Source: Bradyrhizobium sp. RD5-C2
GTDB lineage: Bacteria; Pseudomonadota; Alphaproteobacteria; Rhizobiales; Xanthobacteraceae
DNA: 64,000 bases
Direction of reading: 5' to 3'
NCBI RefSeq assembly: GCF_019972155.1
Contig: NZ_BOVL01000019.1
Location: 585,046-649,045 of the forward strand
A program made the translations under genes and the position numbers. The notes beneath the pieces were generated by a model. The model saw only the letters and a program-made list of their open reading frames with translations, ran no database searches and was not told where the DNA came from. Positions 8,573 through 15,682 of the stretch are shown here, piece after piece. Each line of letters opens with the position of its first letter. Within the stretch, counting starts at the first letter, position 1.

Positions 8573-9382
8573 TTATATGGGAGCGCGGTGGGTATCGACA
8601 ACCCGGGCAAACACCAGCACGTCGACCTGCGCGGCCTTGGCGCGCAACAGCGCCCGTGCGCAGGCATCCACTGTGGCGCCAGAGGTCAGGACGTCGTCGA
8701 CCAGGACCACACGGCGGCCTTGGATGTCAGCCTTGCGTTCATCGGCGACCCCGAATGCGCCCTGCACATTGCTGGCGCGGTCCTTGCGCGACAGCCCGAT
8801 CTGCTGCTCGGTGGCGCGGGTGCGCCGCAGCGCCTCGGACACCATTTTGACGCCGCTCTGGCGCGCGATCACCTTGGCGAGCGCGCCGGACTGGTTGTAG
8901 CGCCGGCTCCAGCCGCGCCGCCAATGCAGGGGAACCGGCACCAGCATATCGGCATCTGCTAGCACTTCCTTCCCCGCGCGCGCCATCCAGCGGCCCATTG
9001 TCGGCGCCAGATCGGTGCGATCCTGGTATTTCAATGCGTGCACCAGGGTGCGCGCGACGTCGTCATAGCGCACCGCGGCGCGGGCGCGCTGGTAGGACGG
9101 TGGATTGGCGATCGCCTCCATCGACAGCAGCTCGGGACCGGGATCGTAGACAAAGGGAATCCCGAGCCGTGGGCAGAACGGCGGCGCGATGAACGACAAT
9201 TTGGCCCAGCAGGCCGCGCAGACGCCCTCGCCATGAACCGGCTCGCGGCAGGACACGCACAGCGTCGGCAGCGCGATGTCGAGGGCCAACCGCGCGGTAT
9301 GCAGCCACGCACCCCCGACCGCGCCGAGCGCCCGCTGGATGTGACCGGAAATGGAGCGTGTCGGTGATGCCTCGGCGTCCAT
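8573..9382 (-). CDS. comF: ComF family phosphoribosyltransferase-like protein
   Basis: 269 residues. The N-terminal zinc-ribbon cysteines read CVSCREP, CAACW and one more Cys in PPFCPR (about 42-80). The C-terminal half is a type I phosphoribosyltransferase fold with the PRPP loop VVLVDDVLTSGAT. ComF proteins act in DNA uptake in competent bacteria; in non-competent proteobacteria the role is uncertain. First gene of the leftward operon, divergent from the methyltransferase gene with a 78-bp gap. Confidence 0.92.
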   Translation of the reverse strand: MDAEASPTRSISGHIQRALGAVGGAWLHTARLALDIALPTLCVSCREPVHGEGVCAACWAKLSFIAPPFCPRLGIPFVYDPGPELLSMEAIANPPSYQRARAAVRYDDVARTLVHALKYQDRTDLAPTMGRWMARAGKEVLADADMLVPVPLHWRRGWSRRYNQSGALAKVIARQSGVKMVSEALRRTRATEQQIGLSRKDRASNVQGAFGVADERKADIQGRRVVLVDDVLTSGATVDACARALLRAKAAQVDVLVFARVVDTHRAPI

Positions 9383-9460
9383 GGCCGATGAGGCTAGCGT
9401 TTGAGCCGAGCGGGCTCAAGGCGCATTGCCTGCGGCGGCCGTCCGGCGTAACCAGCCGGC

Positions 9461-10336
9461 ATGGCAACGACCCCAGCCACGGCTCCCGTCCTGTTCGATC
9501 GCGCATCGCTCCGCGCGCGGCTGGCGCGCGCGGAGGCCGCGGGGGCGGCGACGTTCCTGCTCGAGCGGGCCACAGAGGACATGTCGGACCGGTTGCTGGC
9601 GGTGTCGCGCGGCTTTTCTTCCGCGGCCGATATCTGGACGCCGGGAGACGGGCTTGCGGACGCCCTGCGCGGGCGTGTCGCCTCGGTCGATCCGATCGGT
9701 TTCAGCGAGACGGAAGCGCTCGGACTGCCACCTGAATCGCTGGACCTCGCGGTCTCCGCGCTCGCCTTCCAGTTCGTCAACGATCTGCCGGGCGTGCTGA
9801 CGCAGATCCGCCGCGCGCTGAAACCGGACGGGCTGCTGCTCGCGGCGATGCTCGGCGGCGACACGCTGACCGAGCTCCGGCAAAGCTTTGCCGCGGCGGA
9901 GGCGGAGTGCGAGGGCGGGGTGTCGCCGCGCGTCGCGCCGTTCGCCGACCTGCGCGACATCGGCGCGTTGTTGCAGCGGGCCGGTTTTGCGCTGCCGGTC
10001 ACCGATGTCGACCGCGTCGTGGTGCGCTACGCCAGCGCGTTCGCCCTGATGGCCGATCTCAGGCGCATGGGCGCCACCAATGTGCTGCGCGAGCGCCGCC
10101 ATACGCCGACCCGCCGCGCCACCATGCTGCGCATGGCGCAGATCTATGGCGAGCGTTTCGCCGATCCCGACGGCCGCATCCGCGCCACCTTCGACATCGT
10201 CTGGCTCTCCGGCTGGGCGCCGCATGAGAGCCAACCGAAGCCACTCAAGCCGGGTTCGGCAAGAGCGAGCCTGGAGGCCGCGGTGAAGGGCACTTCACCC
10301 TCCCCTGGAGGGGGAGGGTCGACGCGAATGAAATGA
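9461..10336 (+). CDS. SAM-dependent methyltransferase, NDUFAF5/BioC-like
   Basis: A 291-residue class I methyltransferase resembling the mitochondrial complex I assembly factor NDUFAF5 and its alphaproteobacterial relatives (ERATEDMSDRLLAVSRGFSS, LAFQFVNDLPGVLTQIRRAL, TLTELRQSF). NDUFAF5 hydroxylates an Arg of complex I despite its methyltransferase fold; the reaction of this protein is unproven. The last 15 or so residues (TSPSPGGGGSTRMK) are encoded by the palindromic repeat at 10293-10462, so the native C-terminus has probably been replaced or extended. Confidence 0.85.
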   Translation: MATTPATAPVLFDRASLRARLARAEAAGAATFLLERATEDMSDRLLAVSRGFSSAADIWTPGDGLADALRGRVASVDPIGFSETEALGLPPESLDLAVSALAFQFVNDLPGVLTQIRRALKPDGLLLAAMLGGDTLTELRQSFAAAEAECEGGVSPRVAPFADLRDIGALLQRAGFALPVTDVDRVVVRYASAFALMADLRRMGATNVLRERRHTPTRRATMLRMAQIYGERFADPDGRIRATFDIVWLSGWAPHESQPKPLKPGSARASLEAAVKGTSPSPGGGGSTRMK

Positions 10337-10462
10337 GCGGCGGGGTGGGGTGACGGTCTTTCGACTCGAACAGTGCCCGTGTTGAGAGACCGTCACCCCA
10401 CCTCGATCCGCATTCCGCTGCGCTTCATGCGGATCGATCCTCCCCCTCCAGGGGAGGATGAA
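10293..10462. repeat. Large palindromic repeat overlapping the methyltransferase 3' end
   Basis: Nested inverted repeats: CTTCACCCTCCCCTGGAGGG at the left pairs with CCTCCAGGGGAGGATGAAG at the right; GGCGGGGTGGGGTGACGG pairs with CCGTCACCCCACC; GCGAATGAAATGAGCG partly pairs with the CGCTGCGCTTCATGCG region. The family is common between Bradyrhizobium genes. Unusually, its left 44 bp is read as coding sequence by the preceding gene, including its TGA stop (10334-10336). Confidence 0.85.
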
Positions 10463-10463
10463 G

Positions 10464-10516
10464 AGATCACAGCAGCAAATCCATCAGATGCGGCTGCAGC
10501 GGGGTGTCCGCGGGCC
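10464..10516. repeat. Partial duplicate of the mutT 3' end
   Basis: About 53 bp (AGATCACAGCAGCAAAT, then CATCAGATGCGG) match 10633-10685 at roughly 85% identity, in the same orientation. The source segment encodes the last 16 residues and stop of MutT. The copy sits right after the palindromic repeat and is a remnant of duplication or recombination; no full second mutT is present. Confidence 0.75.
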
Positions 10517-10635
10517 TGTGAGTTGCCCGACGCGTCAAGTCGCCAGGTCGAATGACGGCCGCAGCCGCTACTGTGCATGGGGTTGTTTTCGATATTTTGG
10601 GTAGCCGCGCCTCCCGCAAGCGGGGGAGGCTAAGA

Positions 10636-11046
10636 TCACAGCAGCAAATCGATCAGATGCGGCAGCAGCGGAATGTCCGCCGGCGGCATCGGATAGTCGC
10701 GCAGCTTGTTGGCGCGGACCCAGGCGAGGTTCTGGCCCTCGCGTGCCACCGCCATGCCCTCCCAGCGCCGGCAGATGTAGAGCGGCATCAGCAGATGGAA
10801 AGTCTCGTAGGCATGGCTGGCGAAGGTCAGCGGCGCGAGGCACGGCTCGCTCACGGTGATGCCGATCTCCTCGTGCAGCTCGCGGATCAGGGTCTGTTCC
10901 GGTCGCTCGCCGGGCTCGATCTTGCCGCCGGGGAATTCCCACAGGCCCGCCAGTGCCTTGCCTTCGGGACGCTGCGCCAGCAGCACGCGCTTGTCGGCGT
11001 CGACCAGCGCGCAGGCGACGACGAGGGTCAGCTTGATGTCAGCCAT
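10636..11046 (-). CDS. mutT: MutT-type (deoxy)nucleoside triphosphate pyrophosphohydrolase
   Basis: 136 residues forming one Nudix domain. The Nudix box is complete: GGKIEPGERPEQTLIREL followed by HEEIGI. Length and the WEFPGGK entry match the 8-oxo-dGTP diphosphatase type that removes oxidised guanine nucleotides from the pool. It ends PLLPHLIDLLL, a common MutT tail. Its 3' end is partly duplicated 170 bp downstream. Divergent from the TadG-like gene. Confidence 0.93.
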   Translation of the reverse strand: MADIKLTLVVACALVDADKRVLLAQRPEGKALAGLWEFPGGKIEPGERPEQTLIRELHEEIGITVSEPCLAPLTFASHAYETFHLLMPLYICRRWEGMAVAREGQNLAWVRANKLRDYPMPPADIPLLPHLIDLLL

Positions 11047-11221
11047 GTAGCTGGAATGTCCTTCTCATCTGCAAGCTTTCATTAACCAGCAACGCCCCGT
11101 CAGCCAAACGATTTGTGCCGGTGCGCTTTTTCTGCATTCGCGATAAGCCGGCCTTAATTCGCGGCAGGCAGGGTGAAGGTCCTGATTTATCAGCCCATCA
11201 ATTTCTCTGCCGATATAACCC

Positions 11222-12571
11222 ATGCACACCTTGCTCCGGACCGTCAGCCGCTTCCGCCGCGATCGCTCCGGCAACATCGCGATGATCTTCGGCATGGCCC
11301 TGCTGCCGCTGCTCGTCGCGGTCGGATGCGCGGTCGACTATTCCCGCGCCAACCAGATCCGCAGCAAGCTGATCTCCGCCGCCGACGCGGCGAGCGTCGG
11401 ATCGGTCGCCAAGGCATCGCCCGGCTTCATCGCGGCCGGCGCCATGACCTCGGACGGCGAGATCTCGGCGGGAGAAGCCGATGCGAAAAAGATCTTCAAC
11501 GGCAACATCTTCAACCAGAACGGCTTCACGCTGACCAACGTGACGCCGACCATGACCAAGAGCGGCAGCATCATCACCTCGACGGTCCAATTCACCGCCG
11601 ATGTCCCGACCATGTTCCTCGGCGTGCTGGGGCGGAGCAAGGTGTCGGTGTCGGGCACCTCGACCTCGACCGCGAACATGCCGCTCTATATCGATTTCTA
11701 TCTGCTGCTCGATAACTCGCCGTCGATGGGCGTCGGCGCGACGCCGACGGACGTCGCCAAGCTGGTCACGGCCACCACCGGCAACAGCTTCAAGCCGAAC
11801 GACCAATGCGCCTTCGCCTGCCACGACTACAACGACCCCAACAACTACTACAATCTGGCAAAATCGCTTGGCGTCACGACGCGGATCGATGTGCTGCGCA
11901 GCGCGACCCAGCAATTGATGGACACCGCGGCGGCGACCCAGACCTATTCGAGCCAGTTCCGCATGGCGATCTATGACTTCGGCGCGTCCTCGGCGACCTA
12001 TGGTTTGCGAAGCCTGTTTTCGCTGTCATCAAGCCTGTCGAGCGCAAAGTCGGCGGCCGGCAACATCGATCTGATGGGTGTCTACGGCAACAACGATTCT
12101 TACACCGCGGACAAGGACAGCCAGTTCACCGCGATCTTTCCCCAGATCAACAATGCGATCGCAAATCCGGGCGCAGGCACGTCGTCGGCGCCGCTGAAAT
12201 ATCTGTTCTTCGTATCCGACGGGGTCGCCGACGAGCCGAATACAAGCTGCCTGAAGCCGATCACCGGCAGCAATCGCTGCCAGTCGCCGATCAATCCGGC
12301 GCTTTGCGATGCGATCAAGAAGCGCAACATCAAGATCGCGGTGCTCTACACCACCTATCTGCAGCTGCCGACCAACAACTGGTACATGACCTGGATCGAT
12401 CCGTTCAATCAGGGCCCGTTCGGCCCCTCGCCGAACAGCCAGATCGCGCAGAACATGCAGACCTGTGCGTCGCCGGGCTTCTATTTCGAGGTCAGCCCGA
12501 CGCAGGGCATCGCGGACGCGATGAACGCACTGTTCAAGAAAGCAGTCGCCGACGCGCGGATCTCGAGCTAG
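11222..12571 (+). CDS. TadG-like pilus assembly / von Willebrand factor A domain protein
   Basis: 449 residues. A short cytoplasmic N-terminus rich in Arg (FRRDRSGNIA) leads into one membrane helix (about 20-38, GMALLPLLVAVGCAVDYSRA), the TadE/TadG-type N-terminal segment. The periplasmic part carries a von Willebrand A fold with the metal site DNSPSMG (residues 164-170) and FVSDGVADEP. No tad pilus genes are nearby, so this is an orphan copy; such orphans are frequent in rhizobia and their function is unknown. Confidence 0.85.
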   Translation: MHTLLRTVSRFRRDRSGNIAMIFGMALLPLLVAVGCAVDYSRANQIRSKLISAADAASVGSVAKASPGFIAAGAMTSDGEISAGEADAKKIFNGNIFNQNGFTLTNVTPTMTKSGSIITSTVQFTADVPTMFLGVLGRSKVSVSGTSTSTANMPLYIDFYLLLDNSPSMGVGATPTDVAKLVTATTGNSFKPNDQCAFACHDYNDPNNYYNLAKSLGVTTRIDVLRSATQQLMDTAAATQTYSSQFRMAIYDFGASSATYGLRSLFSLSSSLSSAKSAAGNIDLMGVYGNNDSYTADKDSQFTAIFPQINNAIANPGAGTSSAPLKYLFFVSDGVADEPNTSCLKPITGSNRCQSPINPALCDAIKKRNIKIAVLYTTYLQLPTNNWYMTWIDPFNQGPFGPSPNSQIAQNMQTCASPGFYFEVSPTQGIADAMNALFKKAVADARISS

Positions 12572-12590
12572 CGAAAGCTCACGGTGTCTC

Positions 12591-12745
12591 TCACCGTCAC
12601 CCTGAGGTGGCCGCGAAGCGGCCGTCTCGAAGGGTCGACGGCCCAACTCCCTCACAGCGCTGATGCATTCAGGCCGTGCATCCTTCGAGGCTCGCTCCGC
12701 TCGCACCTCCAGCGACAAAGGCGAAGCCTTTGCGCGGGGATGACG
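12591..12745. repeat. Palindromic repeat, CACCGTCACCCTGAGG family (copy 1)
   Basis: Left part CACCGTCACCCTGAGGTGGC then CGTCTCGAAGGGTCGACGGC; right part GGCCGTGCATCCTTCGAGGC then CACCTCCAG...GGGGATGACGGG. The same family is at 39748-39852. It occupies the first half of the 289-bp gap between the TadG-like gene and argJ. Confidence 0.85.
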
Positions 12746-12753
12746 GGACTTAC

Positions 12754-12843
12754 ACCGTCATTGCGAGCGAAGCGAAGCAATCCATCTCACCGCACATACG
12801 GACGGGTGGATTGCTTCGTCGCTTCGCTCCTCGCAATGACGGA
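12754..12843. repeat. Palindromic repeat, CGTCATTGCGAGCGAAGCGAAG family
   Basis: The arms CCGTCATTGCGAGCGAAGCG and the complementary CGCTTCGCTCCTCGCAATGA then CGG enclose CAATCCATC / GGTGGATTG, giving a stem of about 35 bp. A widespread repeat type in Bradyrhizobium, here immediately downstream of argJ and facing the TadG-like gene. Confidence 0.85.
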
Positions 12844-12860
12844 GGTGATTGGGAAAGCGG

Positions 12861-14102
12861 CTACGACCTGTAATCGCCGTTGATCGCGACATATTCCTTG
12901 GTGAGGTCGCAGGTCAGCACGCGGTCCTTCGCCTTGCCGAGGCCGAGCGCGACCTTGATCTGGATCTTCGGCGCCTTCATCGCCTCCGATACCTCTTTCT
13001 CATTGTAGGACGGATCGCGCGCGCCGCTCTTGGCGACGCGGATGCCGTTGAAGGAGATCGAGAGCTTGTCGCGGTTGGCGGGCTCGCCGGCCTTGCCGAC
13101 CGCCATCACGACGCGGCCCCAATTGGCGTCCTCGCCGGCGATCGCGGTCTTCACCAGCGGCGAATTGGCGATCGACATCGCGATTCTGCGCGCCGACGGC
13201 TTTGTCGTGGCACCCTCGACCACGACCTCGACCAGCTTGCGGGCGCCCTCGCCGTCGCGCGCCACCTGCTCGGACAGATTGGCGAGGATCTGCTGGAACG
13301 CCTTGGTGAAGGCCTTCAGCCGCGGGTCGCTGGCGCGCGAGATCTTCGGCGCGCCGTTGGCGGCCGCAGCACCGGTCGCAAATGCGAGCAGCGTGTCCGA
13401 GGTCGAGGTGTCGCCGTCGATGGTCAGCGCATTGAAAGTGTCCTCGACGCCGGCCTTGAGCAGGGATTGCAGCACGCCAGCCGACAGCGGCGCATCGGTG
13501 AAGACGAAGGACAGCATGGTCGCCATGTCGGGCATGATCATGCCGGCGCCCTTGGCCATGCCGTTGATCGTCACCTTGGCCTTGCCGAGCTTCACGGTCG
13601 CGGTGGCGACCTTCGGGAAGGTATCGGTAGTCATGATCGCCTTGGCCGCGTCCATCCACAGATCGGGGGTCGCGGTCTCCGCGAGCTGCGCCAGCACGCC
13701 GTCGAACTTGGTGGCGTCGAGCGGCTCGCCGATCACGCCGGTGGAGGCAAGGAACACATCCGACGTCGAACAGCCGACCGCCTTCGCCGCGATCTGCGCG
13801 GTCAATGCCGTCGACGACTTGCCGGTCTTACCGGTGAAGGCGTTGGCGTTGCCGGAATTGACCACCAGCGCGCGCGCGGCCCCGCCCTTCAGTTTGGCGC
13901 GGCACCATTCGACTGGCGCCGACGGGCATTTCGACTTGGTGAAGACACCGGCCACCGTGGTGCCCTTGTCCATCAGCGCGAGCAGCACGTCGGTGCGGCC
14001 CTTGTAGCGGATGCCGGCGGCAGCGGTCGCAAGCCGCACACCCGCGATCACGGGCATCTCGGGGACGTCGGGCGGGGCGAGGGGGGAGACGGCGGTGGAC
14101 AT
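12861..14102 (-). CDS. argJ: Glutamate N-acetyltransferase / amino-acid N-acetyltransferase
   Basis: Bifunctional arginine-pathway enzyme that transfers acetyl from N-acetylornithine to glutamate and can also use acetyl-CoA. 413 residues from ATG 14102 (MSTAVSPLAPPDVPEMPVIA). The self-cleavage site is in MIMPDMATMLSF, between Ala194 and nucleophile Thr195, so the mature protein should be two chains. STGVIGEPL, NALTIDGDTSTSDT and the C-terminal KEYVAINGDYRS are typical. In-frame sequence upstream of 14102 is not conserved-looking. Confidence 0.96.
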   Translation of the reverse strand: MSTAVSPLAPPDVPEMPVIAGVRLATAAAGIRYKGRTDVLLALMDKGTTVAGVFTKSKCPSAPVEWCRAKLKGGAARALVVNSGNANAFTGKTGKSSTALTAQIAAKAVGCSTSDVFLASTGVIGEPLDATKFDGVLAQLAETATPDLWMDAAKAIMTTDTFPKVATATVKLGKAKVTINGMAKGAGMIMPDMATMLSFVFTDAPLSAGVLQSLLKAGVEDTFNALTIDGDTSTSDTLLAFATGAAAANGAPKISRASDPRLKAFTKAFQQILANLSEQVARDGEGARKLVEVVVEGATTKPSARRIAMSIANSPLVKTAIAGEDANWGRVVMAVGKAGEPANRDKLSISFNGIRVAKSGARDPSYNEKEVSEAMKAPKIQIKVALGLGKAKDRVLTCDLTKEYVAINGDYRS

Positions 14103-14211
14103 GGGAGGCTTCCGGCTACGGGGAGGGAAGCGCTGCATAACATCTCGCCGGCTGAAGCGGGAGAGGGCTCGGGCGCGAACGCGCTGTCATCAATTGTTCA
14201 AAGAGACGTCT

Positions 14212-14298
14212 GTAGCCCGGACGGAGCGCAGCGTAATCCGGGGCCGCTGTCCCCGTGGATGGTCTGCCCCGGATTTCGCTTCGCTTCATCCGGGCTAC
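14212..14298. repeat. Palindromic repeat, GTAGCCCGGA...TCCGGGCTAC family
   Basis: The arms GTAGCCCGGACGGAGCG and CGCTTCATCCGGGCTAC bracket inner arms GTAATCCGGGGC and GCCCCGGATTTCG. A common rhizobial intergenic palindrome, here between argJ and the prolyl isomerase gene. Confidence 0.85.
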
Positions 14299-14318
14299 GA
14301 ACGCACCACAAAATGCAA

Positions 14319-14341
14319 ATGGCCGGGACATGCCCGGCCAT
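14319..14341 (-). terminator. Rho-independent terminator of the prolyl isomerase gene
   Basis: A perfect 9-bp stem ATGGCCGGG / CCCGGCCAT with a 5-base loop begins 24 bases past the stop at 14365. On the minus strand it is followed by TTTGCATTTT, a T-rich run, so it reads as a leftward terminator. Confidence 0.75.
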
Positions 14342-14364
14342 CGCAACTGCTTTCGCTCTGGAGC

Positions 14365-15303
14365 TTACTTCTTCGCCGGCGCCATCTTGTTGTCGGCGGG
14401 CTTCGGCGCGTCCTTGGCGGCATCGGCCGGCGCCGTCGCGTCCTTGGCCGTCTCGGCCGGCTTGTCTAGGCGCTCGACCTTGGCGGCCTCGCGCAGCTTG
14501 GCGACATAGTCGGCCTGGGCCTTGCGGGTCACATAGGTCTCGATCTGGGCCTTCACCTGCTCGAAGTCGGGCGCCTTGCGGTTGCGCTTTTCCTCGACCT
14601 TGATGATGTGCCAGCCGAACTGCGACTTGACCGGATCGGAGATCTTGCCCGGCTCGAGCGTGAAGGCGACCGCAGAGAATTCCGGCACCATCTGCTCCTT
14701 GGTGAAGAAGCCGAGGTCGCCGCCATCGGAGGCGCCGGGATCCTTGGACTTCTTCTTGGCGAGCTCGGCGAAGTCCGCGCCCTTGTCGAGCTCGGCCTTG
14801 ATCGCCTTCGCTTCGTCCTCGGTCTCGACCAGGATGTGGCGGGCGCGCACCTCCTGCTCGCCGGTGATCTGCTTGGAGGCCTCTTCATAGACCTTCTTCA
14901 TGGCGTCGTCGGTGGTCGCGGCCTTGCCCTCGCTGGCAAGCAGGCTGTCCATCAACAGGCGGTTGCGGGTGAAGGCGAGCCGCTTCTTGAAGTCGTCATT
15001 GTTCTCGATCTTCTTGTCCTCGGCGGCCTTGGACACGATCTTCATGTCGATCAGGAAGGACAGCACGTTGTCCTTGCGGGTCGAGGGGTCCATCTGCTGC
15101 AGGCTCGGGCCGAGTTCCTCCTCGGCGAGCGCCACGTCGCTGGCATGGATCTCGGAACCGTTCACCTTCGCCAGCACCGGGTCGGATTCCGCGGCGCGGA
15201 CCGGGAGGCCGGCAGCCAGCACTGCGACAAGACAGCCCGTGGCGGCCAGGGTGGCGAGGCCGAGGCGCAGGCCGGTTTTGGTTTCCGGAGGCGAGGTGGT
15301 CAT
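14365..15303 (-). CDS. Periplasmic parvulin-type peptidylprolyl isomerase (SurA/PrsA-like)
   Basis: 312 residues from ATG 15303 (MTTSPPETKTGLRLG). A hydrophobic signal segment (about 12-31) ends near PVRAAES, predicting export. A helical SurA-like N-terminal chaperone region is followed by the rotamase domain (about 150-250): RARHILVETEDEAKAI, GDLGFFTKEQMVPEFSAVAF, SQFGWHIIKVEE. The C-terminus is low-complexity Ala/Lys/Pro. Likely assists folding of exported proteins; it stands divergent from secA, which exports them. A good terminator follows. Confidence 0.92.
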   Translation of the reverse strand: MTTSPPETKTGLRLGLATLAATGCLVAVLAAGLPVRAAESDPVLAKVNGSEIHASDVALAEEELGPSLQQMDPSTRKDNVLSFLIDMKIVSKAAEDKKIENNDDFKKRLAFTRNRLLMDSLLASEGKAATTDDAMKKVYEEASKQITGEQEVRARHILVETEDEAKAIKAELDKGADFAELAKKKSKDPGASDGGDLGFFTKEQMVPEFSAVAFTLEPGKISDPVKSQFGWHIIKVEEKRNRKAPDFEQVKAQIETYVTRKAQADYVAKLREAAKVERLDKPAETAKDATAPADAAKDAPKPADNKMAPAKK

Positions 15304-15682
15304 GCAAAATCCTTGGTCTAAAGGGGGGAAGCTCGAGCGGGGCGGACACTCGCCCAATCGTGTTACATTGGCAACGCGAAAGTCTTGTCAAAATGATGAA
15401 TTCCTTGACATCTTGGCGGCGTTGACAACCCCCCGACCGGGCCATATCTCTGGCCGACCGTGTCAGCGGTGAGAGCGCTTATTTTGCTGCGTTTTTCGCC
15501 GTTGAACCCAGGATGGCCTGTTTCCCACTCAATTGGCGGAGGAGCTCCGGGCCGGGGCTCGAACCGTAGCGCGTCACGGTGAGTTGATAGGCAATCCGGC
15601 GGACCATCTCAGGCTGTATTCCAAGACTGAAATTCAACACTGAACCAAGACCGAACTCGAGACCGAAGAACAGGAATTTCGC
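15304..15682. other. Divergent intergenic region between the prolyl isomerase gene and secA
   Basis: 379 bp with a candidate secA promoter at 15422-15450 and an implied leader of about 225 bases before secA. Inside the leader an 18-codon frame (15513-15569) is present but has only a weak ribosome-binding site. No strong hairpin or riboswitch was seen. Confidence 0.5.
15422..15450 (+). promoter_or_regulatory. Candidate sigma-70 type promoter for secA
   Basis: A perfect -35 hexamer TTGACA (15422-15427) and a -10-like TATCTC (15445-15450) are separated by 17 bases. A second TTGACA lies at 15405-15410. The start of secA is 233 bases past the -10, implying a long 5' leader. Assigned by consensus match only. 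Confidence 0.45.

Noticed and set aside
12591..12843. Possible CRISPR-like repeats
   Set aside because: There are two different single palindromes, no regular spacers and no cas genes.
12584..12883. 99-residue open frame between the TadG-like gene and argJ
   Set aside because: It is made almost wholly of two palindromic repeats.
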